Assembly (NCBI GenBank): GCA_034336665.1
Contig: CM067569.1
Span: 7,292,820 to 7,356,819 of the forward strand
DNA from: Luscinia megarhynchos
Lineage: Eukaryota; Chordata; Aves; Passeriformes; Turdidae
Length of the DNA stretch: 64,000 bases
Reading direction: 5' to 3'
Part shown: in pieces, positions 27,501 through 40,876 of the stretch
How the letters are laid out: each line of letters opens with the position of its first letter
Position numbering within the stretch: position 1 is the first letter of the stretch
Position numbers and translations under genes: made by a program
The notes under the pieces: model-generated
Database searches by the model: none
The model's input: the letters and a program-made list of their open reading frames with translations, nothing else
Told to the model about the DNA's origin: nothing

Positions 27501-29540
27501 CAACTACACCCATAAAGTGTGTGTAGAAGATGAGCTTGGGTACTAATTTCATAATTTTCAGGTGTCCAGACATCTTTCATCTACTGAAAGCACTGATTTG
27601 ATCTGAGAAGCAACCTTTTCATTTGGATAAACTCACATTAGCTTAATTCAGGACTGAGAACTAGAATTTGTAACATGTATTATTTTACTGGTAGCTGGCA
27701 ATTTCTGTCTTTTGTGGATTCTAAGCTCACTCTGCTGCACTGAGGGGTTCAAGTTGCACCTTTATGTACCTATACAAATAAATGCACTTGGAACATTTGA
27801 GGATATAAAAGCATAGAATACATGGAACATAATGACATGGAACAGAGCACTTACTGAAATGAAATATTTTATGTTGACTGTACCTCCTAGTGATTTACTG
27901 TCCTGTATCAGTGTCCAGCTTGATGGCTAAGTGACAGCTACAGGCTTTGTGCAGCTCCAGATCAGCATTTCCATGCTCCCAAACCAGCATTTGCTAGCAT
28001 GTCCATGTTTAGATATTCTGGGTAGGATCTAATGAGGGAACTGCTGCCCAGCACCCCTCAGAGCTGCTGAGTGGGGTTTGACAGTGTAATTGCTCTGGTA
28101 CAAAGGATGGAGCTGCCTCTTCCCTGAGCTCTGTGTCAGGATGTCCTGTGCTATCAGCTGATGTAAACTCTCCCTGGGAGTTGGGCTTCACATCCTGACT
28201 GTGGGTGTTGACTGTTAACAGCCTTCACACTCTAATCCTGCTGTAACAATTTGTCTCATTTGGGATATAAAACCCTGCATGTCTTGAATTTTTCATGGGG
28301 TCTGCCAGAAGTGCAAAGTGGCCTTCCATAAGTGTGGAAAAATTACCTATGCTAAAGATGGTAAAACAAAATTCTGTATCCAGTGAAAAATTCTGACTCT
28401 TTAATGCTTGACATGGTTTCTGATTGTTTATTTGACTATCTGGAATATTTTAATGTATCTACCATCAAAGAAAAAGACAATAATTTATGATGAGAAGATC
28501 TGTTTTCATATTACTATTGATCAATGGAGAAGAATCAGAAAAAACATCACTGAGGCATAATACCAGGGAAACAGCATTTGAATAAAGCTCTAGTTGTCCA
28601 ATAACAAGTAGTGAAAGTTTATTACAGAATTTCTTAGTTTTATCCTGACAGAATAAATTATCAGATTATAAAGTTATATGAGCTTCTTAGGGGACAATAT
28701 TTATCCCACAGGTAAGGATTACTGGAATAATTTACAAATTCCCTCTGAATGAATTATGCATCCTTGTAAGCAAAATGTACATCACAGAGCCCAAACTGCC
28801 ACACTCCACTTCTGCTGGGATGCAAGCCACACTTGCTCCCTAAGACAAATCTCTCCTCATTAAAAGGAATTTTCATTGCACCTTGCTACCAAGTGCCACA
28901 ACCATACAGGAAGAAATAACTGATCCCTGCTGGCTGAGTGTACCAGACGTGAATCATTGACTCCACTGTGGATGGAAAGAGATGGGCATGTGTGTGGGAA
29001 GAAGGAATTAAAGCTCAGGGCCAAGATCTCTGCAGGAAATCCTAAAAATAGCCAAACTTAGAAGAAGTGTGGAGAAAGCTTTCTGGTTTCAGTGTCATAT
29101 CACTTAGTAAAATTAAGATTTGGAAAGGAGAAAACCTGAATCAACCACATCTTTGATTTTCCTGTTACTCTACAGATCCTGCATATTGCCCAAATTCAGA
29201 ATTACTGGTGTCCCATATCACCACCTCTCATTTCAGGCATGGCAGCCTTTGTATCAGACAGCAGTAATTAACAGTATGGGAAGGGTGGATATTGTGCCTA
29301 TATAAATGGCAAACTGAAGAAGAGGCTGAAAGATAAGTTGGCACTTTAAAATAAAAAAGCAAAAAAAAAAAAAGGTTGCTGAATGACTGGTATAATTTCA
29401 GTAACATTTTCTACTAAAATACTCAGTTTCCCCCTTCATCCCTAAGTACTTTACCTTCTTGCTGTACCTGTCTTTGCACAGGCATAATCTGGGGGACTAA
29501 TATAAAGCAATCAGGTCTAGAAAACATGACCTTGACCAGT

Positions 29541-29923
29541 TTGGATGAACTGGGATTATTTTGATATAGAGAAAGGTGATAGAGGGTAAACAGAAAAGAT
29601 TAATGTCTGCAGAGAAGAGGAAGGAGGGAAATTATCTTTTTTCCATGTTCATTTTGAGCATGATACAAAGTAATGGGCTTAAACCACAGCAGAGGAAATT
29701 TAGGTTACCTATTAGGAAAGATTTTCTAACAGGAATGCATGGGGAAAAAAATTTTCTAGGTAAGAAGCAGAAAGTCCATTTTTGTACACTTTCATGAACA
29801 GGTTAGACAAACATCTGCCAGAAATAGTTTACATGCAGCTGATATTGCCATGAACAGGGGAGATGGGAGTAAATGATCTCTAAAAGTCCTTTCCAGCCTT
29901 ATTTTTTTTATGATTCTGTAATC
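29541..29923 (+). mobile_element. Old, diverged CR1 LINE fragment in plus orientation
   Basis: Recognisable CR1 blocks occur in order. They are ttggatgaactgggatta with a degenerate 'gagaaagg' (29541-29575), aaagtaatgggcttaaacca, gaggaaatttaggttaccta, ttaggaaagattttctaac, gaacaggttagacaaacatc, a 'gccatgaacaggggagatgg' block, ctctaaaagtcctttccagc and a terminal tgattctgta near 29911. The wording resembles older sauropsid CR1 subfamilies shared with turtles and crocodilians more than young bird ones. Substitutions and small insertions are frequent, for example an A-rich insertion near 29745. It is probably an ancient insertion. Confidence 0.82.
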
Positions 29924-32481
29924 AACTTTGAAAGGGGCTTGGCATCACTCCTGTTGAAAATAATGGGAGCTTGCAGTGTTCTGTAATGGCATTCCAGATT
30001 TCCTCCAGTACAAACCAAGGTGGAACTGTGTGCATTTCAGTGGAGGGGAGTGGGACCTCGAGCTCCAGTAGCTGCAAGGGTGGTAATTTATACCTAACTG
30101 CATTTGTCATTCTCAGTATCTTGCATTGCCAAGGCCTTTAAAAAGCAGAAATTTGATGCCTCTTTCAGGCCATTCTTCAGATTCTGTTCTGAATTGAAGC
30201 TGATGAGTAGCTGATAATGTTTCTTAGGTGGATGAGTAACTGCTTTTAATGCACTGTTTCACATAAATTAGAGCTTTCTCTACTCTAAATATTATTCCGA
30301 GCATATATTCTTAAATCATCAGAAAACAGTATATTAAATGACAGATTTTAATTTTAATCTAAGGCCCCATTTAAAGCTACACATAATTCTTCTCCCATAT
30401 CAGTCAGAACAATGCTCTGACACAGCTCAGGATGTGGTTCCCTCTGCTGCCAGCCATGGTCTGCTGTTTTCTGAAAAACAACCCCCCATTATTTTCATCC
30501 TTACATATATAAATGCAAATAGAATTTATTCAAAGGTTATTTCTTCAGCATTCAAATTTGAAGTTTAATAATGACAATCTCCAGAAACTGTGAAGAAAAT
30601 TTCATCTGAAGTTCACATTTATACTTAGATAATTTTTTACTTTACGACCACCATTCTTTTGTTGCTTCCCCAGGAAAAGATGCAGCCTATTTTTAATTTA
30701 ATGTGTTATGCTGTAATAGTTTGTAGTGTAACTTCTTATGCCTTTTACATATTGATACATTTTCAGGTAACCAAAATATCTCTACAAAAACTTCATTGTG
30801 TACTCCCAGCTGCAATGTGTTATCAAAGATTCTTTATCTGTTCCATCATGATGACTAATCAGTATTTCTCTATTGTGGACAAAGATTCCTGCATGAGTAT
30901 ATTTGACAGGAATCATTTATCTGCAGAAAGAATAACAGATTAATCTGCTCTTCCCTAAGGAAAAAAAAAAAAAACCAACAAAAGAGAACGACAGAGTATC
31001 ATACTTAGATGCTGATCTGAAATTTCATCAACAAATAGTGAAGAAGAGTCCTTATCCTTGACTCAAACATTTCTGCTGAGACAATGCAGGGATCTGGAAA
31101 TTAATGAATGGTATTATGCATTAAATAATGCTATGAACTACTGCTTGGATTTTTTTCTATTACACTTAGAACAATGAATCTGAGAACAACTCAAACACTT
31201 ATTTATTCCTACAACATCCTCACAAAGTGGCATTCCCATTTTACAGAGAGCATAGAGAAAGACCACGTGTCCACAAACACACATGGGGATCTGGTTAGCA
31301 GAGCAAGGGTTAAAATCCACTCTGGGTGCAAATGCCAGTAGATGCAAGCCTCCACAAGAATTTTCTCACTTTTTGATACTATTAACTACAATCAGCCACC
31401 TAAAAGTTCCACCTCCAGTCAGTGAAACTGTTTGATTACAGGGAGAGCTCTGCTGAGCCCACTGCAGTGAGAATTTGAGCCTAAGGAGGCAAATCCAGCC
31501 AGGAACACTCAGGAAGGGGAAGGGCTGTGGGGAATGTACAGCACAAGCCTGAAGGGGTTTTGCAGCTGGAAAAGTGCCCTGAGTGATGCTCCCTGGGACA
31601 AGTCTGAAAGCCCTGAACTGCAGTTATGGGTTTCATGCTGCTGCATCACTGTCAGAGGGTGAGGATAAGGAAGGTTACCCTTTGATCACTGCAATCCAAC
31701 TGTTCTGCCTTCCAGGGCTTGCCCTGTGGCAAGACACCAGATATTTTACATCCCAATTACAGTCTGATTCACTCAAAAGCAGCTGAGGACACTGAGTGCT
31801 TGATAGAAGACACTTCAGACTGTGTATCACTGAATCATGAATTATAAGTAATAAATAAATATATCTATATAAATAGTACAAATTAAGATAGATACATTGT
31901 CATTCTAAACTTTCCTTGATCATTTCATGTTGAGTCACTCTCAACTCTAAATATAGTTTGCTATTGTAATTTTCTTTTTAGTTTTTCACTTCCACCCTAG
32001 CATGTTTTGAGCACTTGAGACAATTTTCTTGAAATGAAAGACCTTAAGTGAAAAGAGTCTTTTTCAGCCACTGTTCAGAACCATACTTCCTGCTTAGGAA
32101 TTTGGAAGATTCACTTAATGCTAATTTTTTCAGTCCCAAATATTTTAGAAAGAGTAGGTTTATAAAGAGGACTTCTTTTAGAAGTGATTCACATACAGGT
32201 GCTAGTTTAAAATGTCCCTCTTTTGGATTGATTATTTTGTCTGCCATTTTCACATATTAACCAGCTATCAGTCATTTTCAAGCTCATCTTCTCCAGTATG
32301 AAAAATATATGCAGTTTAGTGTGTGACTCACTTGCCACATCCAATAACATTTACAGAAGACTAGTTTCATTTCATGTTATATTTTACTTACTTTCATTTC
32401 TTTAATAGATTTAACTGATCCTTGGATGTTATAGTTTAGAGTTATTTTTATACTATTCTTTTCAACAGCCAGGTTTTATTT
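29924..32481. other. Intronic unique sequence between the plus-strand CR1 and the microsatellite
   Basis: AT-rich unique sequence with the A14 run at 30961. The minus strand near 31.08 kb reads LSQQKCLSQG in one frame, a superficial echo of the ATRNL1 tail motif DISQQK. The residues around it do not match, so no exon is called. Confidence 0.55.
30961..30974. repeat. A14 homopolymer
   Basis: Fourteen A on the plus strand, followed by the A/C-rich ccaacaaaagagaacg. Other A runs of 12-13 lie at 29361-29373, 47876-47888 and 49078-49089. None is attached to a recognisable retrocopy. Confidence 0.9.
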
Positions 32482-32635
32482 TATAATATAATATAATATA
32501 AATATAAATATAAATATAAATATAAATATAAATATAAATATAAATATAAATATAAATATAAATAAAATATAGATATACATATAAATATACATATAAATAT
32601 ACATATAAATATACATATAAATGTACATATAAATT
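32482..32635. repeat. Compound AT-rich microsatellite (5-, 6- and 12-base units)
   Basis: Three different periods follow one another. First is a TATAA pentamer (32482-32500, about four units). Next is an AATATA hexamer (about 32501-32566, roughly eleven units). After a short break (aaaatatagat) comes a 12-base unit ATACATATAAAT (about 32574-32634, five copies, one with G for A at its start). The units look derived from one another by base changes. Long Tyr/Ile/Met-only frames on the minus strand come from this repeat. Confidence 0.95.
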
Positions 32636-35600
32636 TTGTATGCTAATTTTACTATGCCCAAACTTATTCCTCATCACTGTTTCTGCAGCACTTAATATTT
32701 ACTTTATTTTGTAAGAAAGAGCAGAAAAATCGACTTCCAATCTTTTTTGTTGATGTTGTTATTATTATTATTTTTTAACCTAAGGAATTGCAGATATGAT
32801 ATGAGAGAAACCCACCCATCTAGTGCTAGTACAAAGTAGTGCAGCCTGCAGAAATCTGAAGTAGCTCTGCAGTCAGGCATGATTCACCAGGCTGTGCAAG
32901 TTCTGACAGCCTTGCTAGGCTCCAAATCATTCCCAAAACAGCATTTGGTGGTTTCCACACTGTTCCCCATTTCTGTCCCACAAAGACTTAGTCATCTGGA
33001 TGCACCGTTTAGCTGGTGCTGTGTGTAGGCACAGAGCCATACTTGGATGGTGCAGGGAGATGCAGAGCTCAGCCCTGGGCTTCAAGAGGCAGCACTGACC
33101 TGGATCTGCTCTATCCCTACAGCAGCTGGCATGTGGATCCCTCTGGAATACATTCCCTTACCTCTCAGCTCCAAAATGATGAAGCAGAACTATGCAAGCC
33201 ATAGAAATAAGAGAAGTTGAGAATTTATCACAGTAAGAGATTTGTCATTACAAGCAATAACCCATCTCTAACAATCACGACCTAATTAACACAAAGCCAG
33301 GGCTCTCAGCTGCCTGTGGGTGTTCTGAGTTAAAATCTTCACTAGGTTCAGACTAGTTCCTTCAAAAGGACATTTCCAGTGATTTCATTGCTACAGAGCA
33401 GTTCACCCACAAACAGAAAGGATGTGGGCAATAATTGAGTTCACTGTTGCAAACTCACGCTTGCTACAGGAACTAAACTATCCCTTTAAGATCTATTTCC
33501 TCATTTTGCTATTCAGTTTTACTAATGGAAAGATTTGAACTTTAAACCTTATTTCTTTTCGTTTGTACTTACAACAGTAATTGAATACATGGAGCATGAG
33601 AGGAGTTCATTCCCTAACCCTCATCTTAAAAGTGTTTTATACTTACTAATAATATTAGTTCATTTGTGCCCATAAGCTTTAAAGCATTCTACAATAGTTG
33701 TGCAATATTGATTGAAAGGGGCTAGATCAAATTATTCCAGAAACTGAGCAGCTCCAAACTTTTAAGAGCCACTTTTAAGTAAGAACTGTCCCTATCATGC
33801 TTTTAAACTGCTAACAACAGAAAGCCCTGACATTCTTCTGTCAACATTTTCCTGAACCACAAATTGCTCATGCATTAGAAATTCACTTGAAATGGCATAA
33901 AAAGGCTGTGAAGTAAATGTATTCCTGAAGCCTGGGTCTGCAAGCCAGTGTAATTTCAGAACACACCATAAAGGCTGTAAAGACAGCAGATGCAAGGACT
34001 GAATTTAACTACGTATGATAACTCAATTTATTTTCTCTGTAGTCTAGTAACTCAATAAGTCTTTAGCAGTTTTGTAAATAAACAGATGGATGCCATCAAA
34101 TGCCAAAGAATGATAAATCTGATTGGTCTCTGTATAATTTCGGACAGCTTTATCCCAAAAATAGGCAGTAGAAGCATCTTACTGCAAGAGTGTGATAAAA
34201 TAAACATGGGAAGGCAGATTATGGGCAATTGCATTGTCCCAGTAATGAATGAAACTTTCCATGATGCCAGGACTAAGAATCAGGACAGATCTCAATGTAA
34301 TTCTTCTTCTTGAAGATTGAGTTCTGTTGATTAAAGAAAAAAATCTGTTTTTCCAGGCATTCAATGTTAGAGTAAGGAGAAATAGGTGATGGGACCCCTG
34401 TTGAAAGATTTAATTCATACATAACTTTAACTTTGAAAGGTTTATGGTTCTAATTTAGCTGTAAGCCATCTGCTCCACATTGTATGTGTTGACTGAATAT
34501 AAAACCAGACCACCAATTTCACATAGGAAGAAACTTATCATCCAGTGTGTCACTTGCATAGGGATCTGCTCACTTTACCTAATTTTGCACCTCTAACCAG
34601 ACATGTGTTGAACCTTCAAAGTTTAACAGCACAAAATTTTAAAAAGTGCTCTGTTAGGTTGAGGTGTACATTCACATGGCCCTACTGCTGCCTGTTTTCC
34701 ATGTAAGAAACACTGTGCCTTTGTGCTAAGAGAAGGAGAACAAGATGCTGCTTTACAGAATTATCTGATCATCAGTATTTCTGCTTGTGTAAAATAAATC
34801 ACACCATTAAAAGATATTTTTTTCCCATGAGATTTCCATTACAAACTACATAAGTATTTTATAACCTCTCTCAAAAAAATTCTGAAGTGAGAACTTCCCA
34901 TGTTTGTTAGTTGCCTTCATCATTCTTTTTTTCTTTTCCTTTCCTTTGTCGATGTCTGTATCATTTATGTCAAAAGAAGAAAAGCGCACTATGATTTCTT
35001 TCAACCAGGGAAAGCTTAGCCTTGCAAAGGGCCCTAAGGCTCTGCCTGGGAGACAATCATATTTGAAGACCTAAGTTTACAGCTTTTTAAATCCAGAAAG
35101 CCTATGAAAATGGCTAAAAAGCATCAAGCAACAAAATAGGCTGTCATTTGCAGGCAAAGACATGAAGGAGCCGAATAAGAATTGTCAAAAGTCAAAATGA
35201 GTTAGACCTTGCAAAGCTTTAGTAAAACAAACATCCACAGATTTTCATTGTATATAACTAAGAGACCAAAACAGGACAGAGTCATTACATAGAAAGAATG
35301 AAGCAGAGATCAGGTATTTTCTAGGTATTGTCCCAGGGGTGAGTTTGAAGGTTTTCAAGGAGGGAGATAATGTTTATCGAAGATGGTACCATCAATATGG
35401 ATAATGGAATGAGGATATGGAAACAGAAGAAACAGAAGTTTTATGAAATGACATTAGGGTAATCAGAACACTAATTCTGTAAGAATACCAGAAAACAAAG
35501 GCTGGTAACAGGGAAATTTAATAACCTGTCATGTCAGATGCATACAAATTGAGAACAGTAACTGCTGTTTCTTTTTTCAAACTAAATATTGTCTAGATTC

Positions 35601-38600
35601 AAGGAAAAATATATTCAGTTATTTGCTGATCTATTAATCAGACTCTGCTATGAGGTACTTTGCTAGAACGAATAATTAAAGGCAGGTAAATGGAAAGCAG
35701 GTCAAAATGCAACAACATTTCATCAAAGACTGTGCCAGAATCCCCTGATGGTTTTCTACAATAAGTTAGATGAGATTCTGGGGAAGAATATGCAGAACAT
35801 TTTCCAGATTTCTGAAATCTTATAATGTGAGAATTTTTCAACAGATAAATTATCAAAAGAGAAGATAAAGGAGTTATGGAGAGTGAATAATGGCATGAAG
35901 TAGAGAAAACAAAGAAAACTTTTGAAGAGGAAGGAGGCTGATGGAGGTATAGCATGGAAACTAGAGTCATACTTCTTACTGTTCATTTTTGTTTTCATGA
36001 AAGAGCTTGGCATTAACATAATTAAATTCAATCATAGGAAACACCACTATGTATTATTATACAGAAAAGGCTTAGAATATAATCCAGAAAAAGATGCCTG
36101 ACCCCAAGAGCTTGGGGAATATACATGTGGCAGATTGAATAGGAAAATTTAAAGCCCTGAATTTTGGAAACAAACAGAAACTTACACTCTAAAAGTTTAC
36201 AGTTCAAGGAAGAAAGTAAATTGGCTGCATAAATATCAAGTTGCAAAGGGGAGGGAAATGTTTTTAAAAAGTAAATGTTAAAAGGAATACAGCAACAAAA
36301 TGTTAATGCCATTGGGCAGTGCCAGATGGGCCTTCACATGGCACCTTGAGTACAAACCTGGTCATGCAAGGTAAAAAGAGATGAACTGAGGCTAAAACTG
36401 GGACAAAGCACTACAAAGGTGCTCAGAAGAGTGACAAACAGGTTCAGGGCAGACCTCATTTGCCTTGGCAAAATGAAGGTGGAGATAAGATCTGATTGCT
36501 GTGTTAAAACACTGCAGGTGATGGATGAAAATAGCAGAGCCCCGAGGAGTGCAGCTGATGGTGAGCAGGGAGCTATGCTGGAGGGATGCTGTTTCTTTCT
36601 AGGTTAGAGCCTTTGATCTCAAGGTTTGGATTCTAGTGCATCTCTCTGCGGCCAGAAGTTTTGGATCATGAGCATTCATCATTGCTTCTCCACTCCCATG
36701 ACAACAGGAGAGAGGGAACCACCAAATTGTCACCAGGATGCAACCTGGCACTGGCTCAGACAACCTCCCCATCAGGGGAAGGGATGGACATGGCTGCACC
36801 CACACTCCACAGCTCAGAATTCTACACCCTCCTCAGACATTCTTGCAATTCCCTTTACGCAACTAAAGCTGTGAAAACCCCAAAAGAAAAAAGTATTCCT
36901 AATTCTCTGGAGAAACAGTGACAGTTTTGGATTGAACAATGAATAACTAGTTGTCAAAGAAATGTTCACAGTACTTAACAGTTTTTATTAATGTCTCGTT
37001 TTATTGAGTCCCTCTAGGGCAGCAAATCCAGTGATAAAGTTGTAAAACAACGATCTCCACCTCCTCTATTCTCCTGCTCTCTCTTTTTTCTTCTTTTTTT
37101 ACTTTTTTTCGGCTGATGGCTCCACATCATGCAGGTTTTACTGTCCAATCAATAAGTTACTTTTGCCAAGATGTGTGGAAGACACGCTGCTAACATTATA
37201 CTGCATGTTCTTAATATTAAAATGTTTATGTCCTTCCAACAATATTCTTCAGAATTCAAAGGAATCAAGTTTCTATGGCTAGAATGATGTAAAAGCTAAT
37301 TCATTACAGAACCACCTAAAATTCTGCAAAAGAGCAGACAAAATCAATACCTCATTCCTCATCACTTACAAAGCTAAGAACTTCTGTACTTTTCAAGTAG
37401 ACTTTATCCTTCACATTGCAGAAATAACTGCTCTGGGTTTGGGCTGGAGTAGGGGTGGTGGTGGCTAGCAGGTCTTATTATCTACTTTGTTTTTGCTATT
37501 GCCATAAATATTTTTTAAGTAATCATCAGCACCATCTGCCACTTACCACTGTGTTCTTTTCACAGTGTCAATACTATAAACACAGTCTGCTCCCTCATTT
37601 GATGCAGTACAGAAGGATGGAATTAGGCAGAAAATAGTCACTCCAAAAATAGGCCTTACTGCTCAAAAGGAAGCAACTCCTCCAGTAAAATGATCTTGGG
37701 AATAGATGATTATAGTTTATACCAAGTCTTAGAGCTATTTTGTTAAGCATCTCCAGCTAACTGAAAAGAACCCTGGATTTTACACTCTCTCAGTGTCACT
37801 AAGTTGAAGTTACTGCTTAATATACTAATTAGGAGTTTAGCTCTAGCTGAAGTCATTAAAACTCTTACAAAGACCATTTTGATTTTCTCCCACAATGTTA
37901 ATGTTTTCTCTTTCTTTGAGCATTTAACTGGTATCATGTTGGTAACTAATATGGAGTATCCCTCAACACAATTACCAAAATTAGATTTCTATACAAAATG
38001 CTGTAGTCATGCCTTAGGTTAGAGAGAAAGATTAAACCCAGCCTTCACACAGTCTAAACAATAAAAGGAAACTCAAATATTTCTGTTCCCCACTGAGTCT
38101 TTTATAATATTGTAGAGCTTCTGGTCAAATAAACATGACTGTGCAACTTTGCATAATAAATAAAATTTCTGACTCACCCGTGTATTTTGACACAAGTTTC
38201 AGACATCCACATTGGTTTTGTTTAATACATAGTTTCACTTGTTTCCAGTTGCATGTTGGGGCTTCAGAGGAAATAAGAGAACTGACATTTTTTTGTTTTG
38301 ATATTTCATTATTTGAAAAATCTTGCTATTTATGATGGGGGAAGGTGTCTCTTCTAAGTGTGTCGTATAATTAGATTTGGTCATTCTTCTAACATTTTCT
38401 CTGTTTACATGCCACTTTATCCTACCTAAATACTACTGTTAGATTACAAATATAAAATATACTTTGGTGAATCAGTGTCAATAAAACAGCAAATAATGAA
38501 AATAAGCCAATATTTTGTCTCCAAAATTACAAAGGAGAGACAACAGTCAATCTAGAGAAGTGGATTGCTACAGAACAAAGAACAGGATGGTGCAGAGAAA

Positions 38601-39115
38601 TATGTTTGCTTAAATAAAAAGTAGGATGTGACTTTGTAGGGTCTGATAATCCAGTTGGGAAAAACCGAATGCAGAACTGTGTTTGTTCTGATCTAGACAT
38701 CTATCATTTTTCAGTGTTCCTTTTTCCTTCTGAAATATTTTAAGTTTTTAGATCTTTTTTAGATGTTTAGGAATCTAAATAATCAGTTGTGAATGTCCTC
38801 CCATTTCTATGTCTACTTTCCTTTTGCTTCTCACCATTTTCAGTGTTCACAGTTTTTCTTCACTAAAGCAGAGATTCAACCCTCCTCTGTGTGTCTTAAT
38901 GACAGTGTGTTTTCTGCTACATCTTTTACTTATATTTTTCTACAGGAAAATCTATACTCATCCTTGTAGCACTACTGACTTTATTGGCTCATTTTGCAAG
39001 TGTGAAAGGACTGTGCAAAGGAATGTGTTTGTAGCAGGTAGAAATTCATGAGATTTACATGTCCCAGTGTGTGACTGCAACCAGTTCTGCATACTGAGAT
39101 AGTATTCCACAAATA

Positions 39116-39146
39116 GTAGAATGCTCTTCTACAAATAGCATTCTAC
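39116..39146. repeat. Perfect 10-bp inverted repeat with 11-nt loop
   Basis: gtagaatgct (39116-39125) is the exact reverse complement of agcattctac (39137-39146). The loop cttctacaaat shares the ctacaaat motif with the flank, so the region also contains direct repeats of a(c/t)acaaat. It probably arose by local template switching. Confidence 0.85.
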
Positions 39147-40858
39147 AAATGAAAAGCCATAAGCTGTGGTTTTGTTTCCAAGGGTCAGAAAAATTGAGCA
39201 TTATAATTAAATATAATACTCTATAAAAACTATTAGTTAATTCGTATTTATGTTAATGTGCCTCTTATGATATGCATTAGGTTTTTTGCATTTTAATCAG
39301 AGAAAATTATAAATACAATCAAGAAAGCCTTGTTACTGTTTTCAACCAGAGCTAATTGTCTTGTAGAACACTTAATGAGTCATTATTCATTATGATGGTG
39401 AGGACAGGGAAGGCAGATGGCATGGTAGTTTTATTGATTCTGTGATCCTACTGTAGCTTGCTGATTAAGTAGGATTGAACAACCCAGTTAGTGCAGCCAG
39501 AATTACACAAAATTCTGTTTTCAGTCAAGGATATCAGACAGGAACTTTCAGATAGCACTGTTCAGAGGTCTGCCATCCTAATCTGTACTTATAACAACAG
39601 AGTATTGCATGCATTCTTCCATTCCAACTTCCATTTAATTTCCAAGTGTTATTGTATGGGTTAAGTCAGATTCACCTCATCCAGTCATAGCCATGGAGGT
39701 GTTAAAGACCTGCTAAGGTTTAACAGAGACTCATTTGTGCACATGTGCAGAGACCATCCAGCTCACTGCCTCAACAGGGAATTTCCTCAACTGGGTGCTC
39801 TATCACTTCTACCCTCTTGGTAGATAGGCAAGTGCTGTTGTAAGAAAGTAAAATAACCTGTAAATAATCCAGAAATTACACCCCTTGATTCTGAATTATT
39901 TTGAAATGGTTTAATATTCTCATTTGTCTTTGTGCTTTACAGCACAAAGTGGCCTTATCCCAGAGTGATGCAAACATTGTTTTATAAACTTATTGTACAA
40001 TAACTCAATACCTCAGAGCATGGGATTTAGCTGGCTTTAGTAGTAATGATGACATGGTCACAGTTCTTTTAGCAGAATTTATCACATTACCAAGCTATTC
40101 CTTCTGTATTGCCCAATATATCACCAGAGCTGTATGAAGACCTTGAAGGAGTTATTCTTGGGCCTTCCACTGCTGATAATTCATAGGCACCTTTTTCTGC
40201 ATTAGGTTATATATTATCCTCTTTTTTTCTGGTCTAACTTGTTTTGTTCAATCCCCTTTGCGATGTATAATTTAGTTCTTTCTAGAAAACTGGTTGCAGC
40301 TGCTCTCATTATTAGATCTGCTTTGATATTAGAGGAGTTTAAGCTATTTAAATCATGGGGTCAGAGACTACAGCAATAAAAGATGATCTCTAGTTTCCAG
40401 TGTATCATAAAACTTGTAAGCCACACATGCACTACACTGATGCACTTGCACTGATAGACATGTGAACCCTACAGAATTGCTATTTTTTGTTCTGATTTTG
40501 TTCTGATTACACAGGTACAATGCAGTGAATGAGATAACTGAAGAATGAAGAAAACACATGTTCTATCAGTCACTTCAAACTGAGAAATTTAACTTCATGT
40601 TTTGCATTGGTCATTCTAATTTATACTTTGCCTGTAATTTTTTTTTCACTTAAAGACAGTTACTTCAGTTACTTCAGAGAAGTATAATTAAATTGCTAGC
40701 TTACCCCCAAAAGAAAATGTAAGGTCTGCTGTGAAACACCTAACCTACCATGATGGCAACATTTTGTGCCTTTCTGGCTTTTCAGGATGTTTAATTCTAC
40801 AAATAGCTGCCTCATTGAAAAAATCCCTTCTTAAAACACAAATCACAATGACTAGTGG

Positions 40859-40876
40859 TTTTTTTTTTTTTTTTTT
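40859..40876. repeat. T18 homopolymer
   Basis: Eighteen uninterrupted T on the plus strand, the longest homopolymer in the window. On the transcribed minus strand it is A18. No target-site duplication or retroposon body was recognised next to it. Confidence 0.95.

Larger units (their letters stand above)
20546..29540. other. Intronic unique sequence, no exon seen
   Basis: Contains the hairpin at 24503, the C-rich tract at 23319 and a C7 run in a CA-rich context near 23.01 kb. Immediately after the CR1 copy there is a GC-richer stretch to about 20.85 kb whose origin was not recognised; it may be more repeat. Open frames up to about 100 codons are unremarkable. Confidence 0.55.

Noticed and set aside
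31050..31110. Minus-strand LSQQKCLSQG after an AG, resembling the ATRNL1 tail
   Set aside because: Upstream residues do not match, and the frame stops without the conserved RNRKH and GTCV segments.
32462..32677. Minus-strand frames made of Tyr, Ile and Met repeats
   Set aside because: Direct translation of the AATATA-type microsatellite.
36360..36560. Faint CR1-like wording (gtgctcagaagagtgac, ggttcagggcagacctc)
   Set aside because: Too few blocks in the right order to separate it from chance. A repeat library search would be needed.
39395..39470. gattctgtgatcc, resembling the CR1 terminal octamer repeat
   Set aside because: No CR1 body lies on either side of it.
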